This document shows, piece by piece, positions 16,358-23,759 of a DNA stretch of 23,759 bases (position 1 is its first letter; each line of letters begins with the position of its first letter). The stretch covers positions 1 through 23,759 of the forward strand of contig CAZLQG010000014.1 of NCBI GenBank assembly GCA_964561655.1, read 5' to 3'. The translations under genes were made by a program, and so were the position numbers. The notes below the pieces were generated by a model that was given only the letters and a program-made list of their open reading frames with translations, did not search any database and was not told the origin of the DNA. The DNA comes from CAZLQG01 sp964561655. Its GTDB lineage: Bacteria > Patescibacteriota > Doudnabacteria > UBA920.

Positions 16358-17251
16358 TTAGGCTTTTCTCGTACGAATTTTATGCCAAAGTATCAAAATA
16401 GGACTTGCTACAAAGATTGAAGAATATGTTCCAATTAAAATTCCAACAACTAAAGTAAGTACAAAATATTTGATAGTTTCTCCCCCAAACAGGAACAAGG
16501 CTAGTAATACGAACAAAACTGTAAGGCTGGTATTGAGTGACCTTACAACAGTTTGTGCAATACTTTGGTTAACTATAAAATCAATACTTTGTCCCGCCAG
16601 CCTTTTTAAATTCTCCCTTATTCGATCAAACACAACAATGGTGTCGTGAACGCTGAAACCCAGAACAGTCAGCATGGCGGTAACAAACATGCTGTCAATT
16701 TCTATGCCTTTGAATTTTCCAAGCAGCGCGAATACTCCTATGACAAAAAGCAAATCATGGAATAAAGCTATAATGGCCGCAATGCCAAAACGCCAGGAAG
16801 TAATCGGCTTGGCGACTTTTCTGAACGCATAAGCCAGATAAAAAACAATACCTAAAGAAACTAAAATTAATTGGTAAAGTGCTTTGCTTTTAAGTTCGCT
16901 ACCTATAACAGGGCCGATTGAATCAAATCTTTTTTCTTCGAAATTCCCAATTTTATCCCTAAGCTCATTGAGCATGGCGCCATGTTGCTCGCTTTCCAAA
17001 TTTTCTGTTTTTATTATAAGTCCGTTTCCTTCGGTGCTCTGAAGCTGAAAATTAGCTATATTCTGGGCCGAGAAAGTAGTTTTTATTTGCTCTAAGTCGT
17101 AAGGTTTTTCAAAACCTAATTCGGTTATGGTGCCGCCTTTAAAATCGATCCCCAGTTTAAGTCCAAAAATAAGTAGCGAGCCGATTCCAAAAACAATTAT
17201 TACAGCCGAGAGAATCAGCCAGAACTTTTGATATTTCAGCAGATTAAACAT
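16358..17251 (-). CDS. secF: Protein translocase subunit SecF
   Basis: Membrane subunit of the SecDF complex, which uses the proton gradient to help pull exported proteins through SecYEG. From the chosen start the protein has 297 residues: first membrane helix (about 7-30), LGIDFKGGTITELGF, a small periplasmic P1 domain, and a C-terminal block of about five helices with VLGFSVHDTIVVFDRIRENL, the family's D4 motif, and RSLNTSLT. I prefer the ATG at 17251 over the one at 17266 because AGGAGAG (17263-17257) is ideally placed before it. The longer frame would bury this site inside the coding sequence. With this start it overlaps secD by 8 bases. A terminator follows. Confidence 0.94.
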   Translation of the reverse strand: MFNLLKYQKFWLILSAVIIVFGIGSLLIFGLKLGIDFKGGTITELGFEKPYDLEQIKTTFSAQNIANFQLQSTEGNGLIIKTENLESEQHGAMLNELRDKIGNFEEKRFDSIGPVIGSELKSKALYQLILVSLGIVFYLAYAFRKVAKPITSWRFGIAAIIALFHDLLFVIGVFALLGKFKGIEIDSMFVTAMLTVLGFSVHDTIVVFDRIRENLKRLAGQSIDFIVNQSIAQTVVRSLNTSLTVLFVLLALFLFGGETIKYFVLTLVVGILIGTYSSIFVASPILILWHKIRTRKA

Positions 17252-18737
17252 ATTTGCTCTCCTCATTTCTTAAAACTTTTTTGACTGAAAGCATCCAAGG
17301 ATGAGAAAGCATTCGATTTTTTACGGCAAGTTTTAGGAAAGTCCGGGTAACCGTAATCGCTGTAAACATAGAAATTAAAATACCAATCCCTAAAGTAACG
17401 GCAAAGCCTTTAATGGAAGGGGTGCCGAACGCGTATAAAATAACCGTGGTTATAAGGCTGGAAACATTTGAATCGCGAATGGAAAGCCATGCCCTTTCAA
17501 AACCGTCGTCAACTGCCTTTTCAAGGTTTTTGCCCGCTCTGATTTCTTCCTTTAATCTTTCAAAAATCAAAATATTGGCGTCAACTGCCATACCTATTGA
17601 AAGTATGAAACCCGCAATGCCGGCAAGAGTTAAGGTTACCGGCGAGAGCCCATGAAGAAATGTAAGGATTATGTAAGAAAGAAAGCCTAAAACGCCAAAC
17701 CAGGCGTTTGCCGTTAGCCCCAAAAAGAAAAACAGCCCAACCAGTACCACGGCCGTAAACGAAATACCGATTTTGAAAACAGCAAAAGCAACAAGTGTAT
17801 AAATTATAAGGGCAGTTACCGCCAAAAGGCCTGGCATTCGGTAATAGGCAATCATAAACAGCGCAATTATCAAAAGTCCGATAAGTCCGGCCATTACGGA
17901 TTTTTGCACTGATTCTTTGCCTAAGGTGGCGCCGACGTTCTGCTGCGAAATAAGTTTTATGGGCACAGGCAAAGCCCCGCTATTCAAACGGGTGGCAAGT
18001 TCTTTGGCTTCCTGGGTGGTAAAGTTGCCCTCAATCACGGCCGTACCGCCGGTAATGGCTGCCTGTACTGTAGGCGCGCTTAAAAGCTGGCCGTCCAAAA
18101 AGATAGCTATCGGCTTGCCTAAATTTTCCGAAGTAATTTTAGCGAATAAATCTTTACCTTCGTCATTAAAATCCAGCCTGACAACGACTTGGTTTGTTAT
18201 TCCGGTGCCGCTTTGAAAATCAACGCTTGCCCTTTTAAGCTGTTTTCCGGAGAGTCCCGTGGGCACCCACTGCGAAGAGGGATCAATCACTATGTCGCCT
18301 GATTCATCCGGTGTCGCGGTCAAAGCTTCCTCCGATTGGGTCCTAAAATCCAAAAAAGGGGTTTCCCCTATTTGCCTAATTGCTTCATTGACGTCTTTTA
18401 TTCCTGGAAGTTCAACAATAATCCTGTTGTCTCCGGAAACCAGAACCTGCGGTTCGCTTACCCCGAAACTGTTTACTCTCCTCTCAATGGTGCTTCTAAC
18501 AGCGTTTAAAGCATCAGGCCGGTCTTGCAACAAAATGTCTTTAAAATCGGCTTCATAAACCAAATGGGAGCCGCCTTGCAAATCCAAACCTAAATGCACC
18601 TTAAAATCCTGCTGGTAAGGTATCTTTAAAGGCTGAAGATTAATTTTACTGCCCGAAGGATGGACTATCCACCCTGCCGCCAGAGCCAATAAAAGTATGC
18701 CTAAAAAAGAAAATAAAAGCTTGTATTTTGAGCTCAT
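17244..18737 (-). CDS. secD: Protein translocase subunit SecD
   Basis: Membrane subunit of SecDF that assists late steps of Sec-dependent export. The 497 residues begin with a signal-anchor helix (7-25). HLGLDLQGGSHLVYEAD (48-64), RRVNSFGVSEPQV (86-98) and IVELPGI (107-113) of the periplasmic P1 region follow, then a helix block starting near 279. The D4 motif GMAVDANILIFERLKEEIR (382-400) and RDSNVSSLITTVILYAFGT (421-439) are intact. Between the usual helices and the D4 motif there is an additional hydrophobic stretch (about 324-365) that I do not expect in SecD; it could add two membrane helices. Its promoter lies in the end of the preceding epimerase gene, and it overlaps secF. Confidence 0.96.
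   Translation of the reverse strand: MSSKYKLLFSFLGILLLALAAGWIVHPSGSKINLQPLKIPYQQDFKVHLGLDLQGGSHLVYEADFKDILLQDRPDALNAVRSTIERRVNSFGVSEPQVLVSGDNRIIVELPGIKDVNEAIRQIGETPFLDFRTQSEEALTATPDESGDIVIDPSSQWVPTGLSGKQLKRASVDFQSGTGITNQVVVRLDFNDEGKDLFAKITSENLGKPIAIFLDGQLLSAPTVQAAITGGTAVIEGNFTTQEAKELATRLNSGALPVPIKLISQQNVGATLGKESVQKSVMAGLIGLLIIALFMIAYYRMPGLLAVTALIIYTLVAFAVFKIGISFTAVVLVGLFFFLGLTANAWFGVLGFLSYIILTFLHGLSPVTLTLAGIAGFILSIGMAVDANILIFERLKEEIRAGKNLEKAVDDGFERAWLSIRDSNVSSLITTVILYAFGTPSIKGFAVTLGIGILISMFTAITVTRTFLKLAVKNRMLSHPWMLSVKKVLRNEESKYV
17257..17263 (-). promoter_or_regulatory. Shine-Dalgarno site that sets the secF start
   Basis: AGGAGAG on the minus strand ends five bases before the ATG at 17251 and lies within the last codons of secD. 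It is the clearest ribosome binding site in the window; most other genes have none that can be recognised. Confidence 0.75.
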
Positions 18738-18766
18738 TTAAAGTATTTCCAAAATTAACTTAGCTA

Positions 18767-18796
18767 ATTATACAGTAAAAGCTTATTTTTTATCAA
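18767..18796 (-). promoter_or_regulatory. Promoter for secDF
   Basis: Minus strand: TTGATA (18796-18791), 18-base spacer, perfect TATAAT (18772-18767). The start would be near 18760, about 23 bases before the secD ATG at 18737. The -35 box lies within the last codons of the epimerase gene, so secDF can be transcribed separately from that operon. Confidence 0.6.
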
Positions 18797-19622
18797 GCGT
18801 CAGGCCGTTCTTTAATTCCTCGACTATCTTGCTTAGAACGTATTTGTATTCGTAGATGGGCAAGTTGTTCCGGCTTAGACTTTCCGTGGTTAAAATTTCA
18901 CTTTCTTCATACCTGGGTTCGTCAACTTTTTTTGCTTTCAGGCTGAACTTTTTTAAGATATCATTGCAAATTTCAAAGCGGCTTTTTTCCTCCGGAATAA
19001 TCGGGTAGATGGGCTCCCTATCTTCAAATTTTTCCAAAATCCACAATTTGATAATTTCTGCAATATGGTTTACCCAGCTTGGCTGGAATTTCCAAACGCT
19101 GTCTTCTTCTACAGGTTTGTGTTCTTTGATAGCATGATAAATTTTGTTGAAAGTGAAATTGGTAGTGGTATTCGGGCTGACGCCAATAATCGGGCAGGGC
19201 CTTAAGATTAAATATTTGAGCCCCGATTTTTTTAAAAATTTCTCGCCTACGATTTTGCTCTGACCGTAAGGTGAATTTGTCAGTGCGCCGACGCTGGAGA
19301 TAAACACAAACTTAGAGCCGTTTTCCTTTGCGGCATCTATCAAATTACAAGTACCGTTAACGTTTACTTTTTCGAGCAATTCGGTCTTTTCGCTAGACTG
19401 TCCATGAGCGACAGCCGCAGTGTGAATAATGATTTCAGGCTTTTCCCTTTTTATAGTGTTTTTCACTTCCTCTTTGTTCGTAATATCCAGCCTGGAATAA
19501 TCTCTTTTTTGTAATTCCTGGACATCGCACCCCATTATCAGATGTTCCGGCAGTTCTTTTTTTAAATAGTCGCCGAGTTTGGAGCCTAAGTAGCCATTTA
19601 CTCCGGTAATTAAAATTTTCAT
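18783..19622 (-). CDS. NAD(P)-dependent epimerase/dehydratase (extended SDR family)
   Basis: Protein of 279 residues with a Rossmann fold typical of nucleotide-sugar epimerases, dehydratases and RmlD-like reductases. The cofactor motif MKILITGVNGYLG is at 1-13, a DITNKEEV element at 46-53, HTAAVAH at 67-73, and the catalytic set is S109/S110 in FISSVGA with Y119 and K123 in SPYGQSK. SWVNHIAEII (residues near 197-206) is the usual C-terminal substrate-domain segment. It most likely acts on a nucleotide-activated sugar, but the substrate cannot be told. Its ATG overlaps the stop of the aminopeptidase gene by four bases (ATGA), so the two are translated together. No other sugar-biosynthesis gene is nearby. 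Confidence 0.82.
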   Translation of the reverse strand: MKILITGVNGYLGSKLGDYLKKELPEHLIMGCDVQELQKRDYSRLDITNKEEVKNTIKREKPEIIIHTAAVAHGQSSEKTELLEKVNVNGTCNLIDAAKENGSKFVFISSVGALTNSPYGQSKIVGEKFLKKSGLKYLILRPCPIIGVSPNTTTNFTFNKIYHAIKEHKPVEEDSVWKFQPSWVNHIAEIIKLWILEKFEDREPIYPIIPEEKSRFEICNDILKKFSLKAKKVDEPRYEESEILTTESLSRNNLPIYEYKYVLSKIVEELKNGLTLDKK

Positions 19623-22218
19623 GTTTTTATTATATAGTTTTTAAAATTTTTGAAGTTATTTTTTTTCCACAGCCTGTTAGCCTCTATTTTTTCCAAAACT
19701 TGGCTTATGGTTCTGCCTGTGCCTAAAACGGCGTTCTTTTTAAAGAAGTTCTTAATTTCTTTTGCTTTGCTTTGGGAACTAAAGTGCCAAAATGGCTGGA
19801 TGATCCTATTTAACATATGCCCTCCGGCCGCGTACCTGTGTTTTAAAATTTTCCAGTTGGCTTTTAGAAATTTCCAGGCCCCGCTTCTCGCATAAGGGTT
19901 TGCTGCAATCGCCGATAACATTAGTGGGGAATCCTGAGGCCTGACCTTTTTTGAAAGCGCAAATTTTAGCGCTTTTTGTATCAACTGCCTTTGTTTGAAC
20001 TGCGTTAGCGCGCTCATAATTCTTTTTTGTTCCTCTTGCATTTCGGTTTTATCAAAAAGTTTTGTCAGTTGCTTATATTCCTTTGCGCTGCCGTTTTCCG
20101 CCACAATATTGTAAACTGCGCCCCGGATGTCCGGATGAATCTTTTTCTTGCCCGCTGTGTGTTTTTTAAAAAGCTCCTTAGCTTTAATAAGAGTTTTTTT
20201 GTCCCCATTGCTGCCTAATTGCCTAAGCATTAAACTTCTTAAAAGCGTATGAGTATGAGCTTCTTTTCTTTTTGCATGCCAGCCTAAATTTTTTAAAATT
20301 TTTGAGTATAGGATTCGGTTGAATTTTTCGAATTCCGGAAAAAAAGTTTCTTCTGCAACCAGCTGAGTAATGTCATCAAGCCCAGAAACTACCTTGACCC
20401 AAACTGTGTAATCGGTTTCGCTTTTATAGTTTTTCAAAAGTTTTAAAACTTCAGAAATGGTGTATTTTCCGGCAAAATTTAAAGCGAACGCGTCCCTGAT
20501 TATACCTAATCTATCCAGAGGTTGTAATTTCTGTACAGCCAACGTTAACTTACCCATCAAATCTTGACTGTAATCAGTCCGGTAAAACCCTGTTTCATTC
20601 GTGTTGACCTTAATCCATTCTGAATTCTTTGGTACATTAATCGTTGTTGATTTTTTGTCGAGCACGATGCTTAATTGTTTGATTGTTATATTGTTATATT
20701 GTATTTTAATCGGCACCTGCCACACAGTTTTATCCTTGCTTTGCTGTTTTGAAACCGGACTTATGTAAAATCTCCCCTGCGATATTTTGATTGTGATTGT
20801 GTTTCCATTTTTTGCTTTTTGCTTTTTGCTTTTTGCTNNNNNNNNNNAATTAACGGGTATCCTTCCCTCTTTGTCCAGTTTTTCATGATTTTACTTATGG
20901 GTTTTCCGCTGACTTTTTCCAAAGCCTGCCACAAGTGCTCGGTAGCCGCGTTTTTGTAGGCGTGTGTTTGCAAATAATGCTGAAGTCCTTTTCTAAAATT
21001 TGTATCGCCTAAATAGTTATGAAGCATTTTAATTACCGAAGCTCCTTTGGAATAACTTATGGCGTCAAAGATTTCCCCAATTTCTTTTGGGTGGTGAACA
21101 TCTATTTCAATCGGATGGGTACTTTTAAAACCGTCCAACTCTAAAGCCACGCCTTGGTCATAATACGCGAACTGGGTCCAAATGTCCCATTTCGGAAAAA
21201 CGTGATCAACGGCCAGATATTCAATAAAACTGGCAAAGCCTTCGTTAAGCCATAAATGTGTCCACCATTCCATAGTCACCAAATTTCCAAACCATTGGTG
21301 GGCCAGTTCGTGGGCAATTACCAGCGCCACATGCTGCTTGCTTTGGGCCGAAGAATGTTCTTCATCTATCAAAAGCGCGGTTTCTCTGTAAGTTATAGCC
21401 CCCCAGTTTTCCATGGCCCCGTGCGAGAAATCTGGAATGGCGATTAAATCCAAAGTATTTAAAGGGTATGAAATGCCAAAGTAAGAGTTATAAAATTCCA
21501 GCATCTTAATAGCAGTCTTAAGCGCGAATCTTCCTTGCTGTTTTTTGCCCGGGGTTGTAAAAACCCGCACTTGCACTCCCTGCTTGCTTTTACTCTGAAC
21601 ATATTCAAGCTCTCCTATTATCATGGCTAAAAGATAGGTTGACATTTTTGGTGTGGGAAAAAATTGCACGGCATGGAAGCCCTCAGAGTGCTCCCTAATT
21701 TTTACGGGTAAGGTATTGGAAATCGCGGTTAAGTGTTTGGGGATAATGAGCGATATTTTAAAAATTGCCTTTTGGGTCGGTTCGTCAAAGCAAGGAAAAG
21801 CCCTACGCGCGTCTGTTGCCTCAAATTGGGTCGTGGCTAAGTGTTTTACTTTGCCCTGATGATTTTTATAACTGCTCCTATAAAATCCCACCATTTTGTC
21901 ATTAATTATGCCCCTAAAAACCAGTTTTAGTTTGCCTTTGCCTGCAGGAAGTTTTTTGTTAAATGTTAGGGTCGCGGTTTCAGTTTTTTCATTGTAAGAC
22001 ACTTTCCCTGCCCAGATTTCTTTATTTTGATGTATAAACTCCGCCGATTTTATATCAAGTTCCACTGAATGCAAAGTAACCGACTGAACTGATTTTTTAA
22101 GCTTGATATCAATAACCTCTTCGCCCTCAAACACAAAAGCCTCCAAATCGGGTTTTAAGGTAATTTGGTATTTTATGGGAGTGATGTTTGTTGAGAGCCT
22201 AACTGTTTTCTTTCTCAC
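19619..22218 (-). CDS. M1-family zinc aminopeptidase, interrupted by an assembly gap
   Basis: Gluzincin aminopeptidase that removes N-terminal residues from peptides. The left ORF end (22218-20848) gives 457 residues: GAMEN at 267-271, HELAHQWF (303-310) with zinc ligands H303, H307 and E326 in WLNEGFAS, and Y389 as the likely transition-state tyrosine. The other part (from 20836 downward) reads NGNTITIKISQGRFYISP and then VWQVPIKI, the usual link between catalytic and ERAP1-like C-terminal domains, and runs to a TGA at 19619. Ten Ns (20838-20847) lie between. The two parts share one frame if the true gap is 2 more than a multiple of 3. With ten Ns the frame is wrong and a false stop appears at 20761. 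The whole is about 860 residues plus the gap, as expected for the family. ATGA overlaps join it to the neighbours on both sides. Confidence 0.9.
20684..20701. repeat. Short 8-base tandem repeat in the aminopeptidase gene
   Basis: TGTTATAT occurs twice head to tail, followed by a further TG. On the minus strand it encodes IQYNNITIK after the VWQVPI segment. It is another example of low-complexity sequence within a coding region here. Confidence 0.6.
20808..20837. repeat. Heptamer array TTTTTGC x4 at the edge of the assembly gap
   Basis: Four head-to-tail copies of TTTTTGC abut the N-run. In the corrected minus-strand frame they encode AKSKKQKAK, a lysine-rich linker before the C-terminal domain. 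The array probably caused the assembly break. Confidence 0.85.
20838..20847. other. Assembly gap (10 Ns)
   Basis: Run of ten N characters within the aminopeptidase gene. Ten looks nominal: frame on both flanks requires a length of 2 modulo 3. Confidence 0.99.
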
Positions 22219-22766
22219 TTTACTTTTTCCAGATATTTTTTTAACTTTTTCATAGCTTTTCCCCGGGTGCTTATGTCTAGCTTGCCTGCTTTTTTCAGCT
22301 CGGAATAGGTTTGTTTAAGACCTTTGAGTACAAATATCGGGTCATAGCCAAAACCAAAAGAGCCTCTTGGTAGCACGATTTTTCCTTTTAATTTTGATTC
22401 GAAAAATTTAATCTGTTTTGGGTTTTTGGCATAACCGACAATAGATTGAACCGTTGCCTTATTGTTGCCCATTTTTTTTGTGAGCTTCGCTAGACCTTTA
22501 TTGCCAATCGTGTCATTAAACCATTTTATTAACGGGCCCGGAAGTTTGCCTCCTAAACAATCCAAATATAAAGAATCGTCTTCTAAAATAAACGGTCCTT
22601 TATGATGCTTGAAAGCTTCTTGAAGTTTGTGTTTGATAATTTTATGAGGCTCTAAATTTTGAATTTCATCCAAATCAAACTTAACCTGCTTTACTTTGAT
22701 AGGCTTTAATATCGCTTGCGCTTCTTTTACTTTGTTCTTATTGCCAGTGATAAATTTAAGAGTCAT
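22215..22766 (-). CDS. Non-canonical purine NTP pyrophosphatase (RdgB/HAM1/ITPase)
   Basis: House-cleaning enzyme of 183 residues that hydrolyses ITP, dITP and XTP to the monophosphate and pyrophosphate. The N-terminal motif is FITGNKNKVKEA (5-16). FILEDDSLYLDCL (59-71) holds the catalytic acidic residues. GFGYDPIFVL (137-146) and a C-terminal DISTRGKAM (164-172), where most relatives have SHR, follow. The segment LPGPLIKWF resembles the PGPYIKWF of archaeal and eukaryotic ITPases more than the usual bacterial PGVYSARY form. The start overlaps the NUDIX gene by 11 bases and the end overlaps the aminopeptidase by four, so it belongs to a translationally coupled chain. The family is secure; the exact substrate preference is not. 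Confidence 0.92.
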   Translation of the reverse strand: MTLKFITGNKNKVKEAQAILKPIKVKQVKFDLDEIQNLEPHKIIKHKLQEAFKHHKGPFILEDDSLYLDCLGGKLPGPLIKWFNDTIGNKGLAKLTKKMGNNKATVQSIVGYAKNPKQIKFFESKLKGKIVLPRGSFGFGYDPIFVLKGLKQTYSELKKAGKLDISTRGKAMKKLKKYLEKVK

Positions 22767-23274
22767 ATTTAAGCACCTTTAAAGCTTTTTTTATAACGGC
22801 TAAAACATTGCCCGAGCTGTAAAACTTTATATTTTTAATCTTTTTTAAACTCACCCATTGGGCTTTCTTCGCGTATTGCTTCTCCTCACCTTGTAAGAAT
22901 TTATCGGTTATTTTGCCTTTGATAATCTTTCCAAACGTATAGATTAAAATTCCTTGCCACGGCGTTTTCGAAACCCAGCCAAGGAAAAATGTAGATTGAC
23001 AGTCAATGAGCTCGCCTTTCTTTATTGTCAGTCCGGTTTCTTCTTTTACTTCACGCATCAGGGCCTTATCTAGGCTTTCTCCAACATCTATCCCGCCACC
23101 CGGCAGATCGTAACCATCCCATTGTCGAGAAAGCAAAATTTTCCCATTCTTAATTATAATTGCGTAAATAGAAGGCCTAAACACATAGTCTTTAAGAGGA
23201 AATTTGTATTTTTTACCTGGCACATCTACACAAGTGATTAGTTTATTCTTTTGTTTTTTTTTCCGGCTTTTCAT
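22756..23274 (-). CDS. NUDIX hydrolase
   Basis: Protein of 172 residues with a complete NUDIX box, GGGIDVGESLDKALMREV followed by KEETGL (59-82), matching Gx5Ex7REUxEExGU. Members cleave nucleoside diphosphates linked to another group, and the metal-binding glutamates (REVKEE) are intact. Upstream YAIIIKNGKILLSRQWDGYDLPGG is the usual first strand region. The N-terminus MKSRKKKQKNK is lysine-rich and overlaps the preceding gene by 32 bases, longer than other overlaps here. A later non-ATG start is possible. It shares an operon with the ITPase, which fits a nucleotide-sanitation role. The precise substrate is unknown. Confidence 0.9.
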   Translation of the reverse strand: MKSRKKKQKNKLITCVDVPGKKYKFPLKDYVFRPSIYAIIIKNGKILLSRQWDGYDLPGGGIDVGESLDKALMREVKEETGLTIKKGELIDCQSTFFLGWVSKTPWQGILIYTFGKIIKGKITDKFLQGEEKQYAKKAQWVSLKKIKNIKFYSSGNVLAVIKKALKVLKYDS

Positions 23275-23584
23275 CTTTTTTTGCTTTTTCCTCTTCTAAT
23301 TTTTTTACTGCCTCATTAACTTTTTGGCTGTATTTTTTTATTTGCTCCTCCCCGTTGACCAAAATCTCTGCGACTTCTTGCGGGTCTACTTTGGTTAAAA
23401 TTCCCAAAGCGACCATATGGGCAGAAGTTGAATAAAGGGCTTTTTCCATTTGCTGTTGGTTCATGAACAGCTGATATAACATTTTTTCGTTTTTGCTTGT
23501 GTCTTGTGGAGCATAATAGGTGAATTGGAAATTATGCTTTGTTACGGTAACAACTCGGAAGGTGATGCATGGAACAATATCCAT
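23243..23584 (-). CDS. Small protein of unknown function, start uncertain
   Basis: I do not recognise this protein. The 113 residues contain a helical middle (NQQQMEKALYSTSAHMVALG, about 42-61), the segment ILTKVDPQEVAEILVNGEEQ (62-81) and a charged C-terminal tail made almost only of Lys and Glu (about 90-113). There is no signal peptide or membrane segment. It opens the chain leading into the NUDIX gene. The ATG at 23584 would make its first 17 codons lie opposite the deaminase fragment on the other strand. A start at M35 (23482) would avoid this, but the sequence between looks protein-like. A junction in the assembly is possible. Codon use from about 23530 inward looks like the rest of the window. 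Confidence 0.55.
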   Translation of the reverse strand: MDIVPCITFRVVTVTKHNFQFTYYAPQDTSKNEKMLYQLFMNQQQMEKALYSTSAHMVALGILTKVDPQEVAEILVNGEEQIKKYSQKVNEAVKKLEEEKAKKDEKPEKKTKE

Positions 23585-23759
23585 GCTGAAGAGACTGCAA
23601 TGGGCGGAATAGTCGGAGAAACAGGCAAAACTTTGGTTTTTATTATTGGGGTTGTGATTATCTCCTTAAGCAACGAGCCTGTTTATCCCTGTGGAAGGTG
23701 CAGACAGGCTATTATGGATTATATCCAGCCCAAAACCGAACTAGAAACACTAATTTTCT
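23534..23759 (+). CDS. Cytidine deaminase fragment, running off the window
   Basis: On the plus strand an open frame runs from a stop at 23477 to the window edge. It encodes a deaminase catalytic core: NNIHAEETAMGGI with the HAE zinc/catalytic motif, then NEPVYPCGRCRQAIMDYI with PCxxC. From the ATG at 23534 only about 16 residues precede the HAE motif. The first helix and strand of a normal cytidine deaminase (about 35-45 residues) are missing, and the in-frame sequence upstream does not resemble them. The gene is thus 5'-truncated, degenerate, or joined to foreign sequence near the scaffold end. It differs from the complete deaminase at 11466, which has CGE instead of HAE. The family call is firm; the start is not. 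Confidence 0.6.
   Translation, partial: MLCYGNNSEGDAWNNIHAEETAMGGIVGETGKTLVFIIGVVIISLSNEPVYPCGRCRQAIMDYIQPKTELETLIF

Noticed and set aside
20761..20837. Stop codon at 20761 as evidence for a truncated aminopeptidase pseudogene
   Set aside because: The stop is read only in the frame created by the arbitrary ten Ns. The other frame stays open and carries conserved linker sequence.

Overview
The window looks like a scaffold end from a bacterium of the Candidate Phyla Radiation (Patescibacteria), most likely a Parcubacteria-type lineage. This is inferred from gene content and style, not from a marker tree. The signs are an AT-rich genome with very tight, overlapping genes, few recognisable Shine-Dalgarno sites, a DUF4012 gene inside the division/cell-wall cluster, a stand-alone VirD4/TraG-like ATPase next to a membrane partner, a sigma-region-4 plus HARE-HTH regulator, and short degenerate tandem repeats inside coding genes. 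TGA is used as a stop (the peptidase at 19619), so the standard bacterial code applies. Nearly everything lies on the minus strand; only trxA, a partial deaminase at the right edge and a possible structured RNA lie on the plus strand. No gap between genes exceeds 300 bases; the longest is 3376-3645.

Right to left, which is the direction of transcription: (1) 23584-18783 is a chain of overlapping genes: an unknown small protein, a NUDIX hydrolase, an ITPase (RdgB/HAM1), an M1 zinc aminopeptidase and an NAD-dependent epimerase. The aminopeptidase appears as two ORFs only because of a 10-N assembly gap; reading both flanks shows one gene. (2) 18796-16301 holds secD-secF with its own promoter and a terminator hairpin. 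(3) 16283-11466 is a probable operon with a near-consensus promoter: regulator, membrane protein, TraG-like ATPase, cytidine deaminase. It ends at a hairpin shared with the convergent trxA. (4) 11047-11367 is trxA on the plus strand, divergent from mraY with back-to-back promoters. (5) 10936-3646 is a cell-wall/division operon: mraY, a D-aminoacylase-like amidohydrolase, murD, ftsW and a DUF4012 protein. (6) 3376-3645 holds a murJ promoter and a strongly structured element that folds best as plus-strand RNA. (7) 3375-1 holds murJ and lepA, the latter cut by the window edge just before its stop codon.

Regions 4-7 cover lipid I synthesis (MraY), D-Glu addition (MurD), lipid II flipping (MurJ) and septal polymerisation (FtsW). 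The amidohydrolase could recycle N-acyl-D-amino acids in the same pathway, but that is inference. SecDF supports export of envelope proteins. NUDIX and ITPase enzymes would clean the nucleotide pool. The ATPase/membrane-protein pair is the least understood unit.

The points most worth a second look are the structured element at 3510-3640, the heptamer arrays inside murD and the aminopeptidase, the regulator-membrane-ATPase-deaminase operon, an apparent extra pair of membrane helices in SecD, and a possibly chimeric right end of the scaffold.
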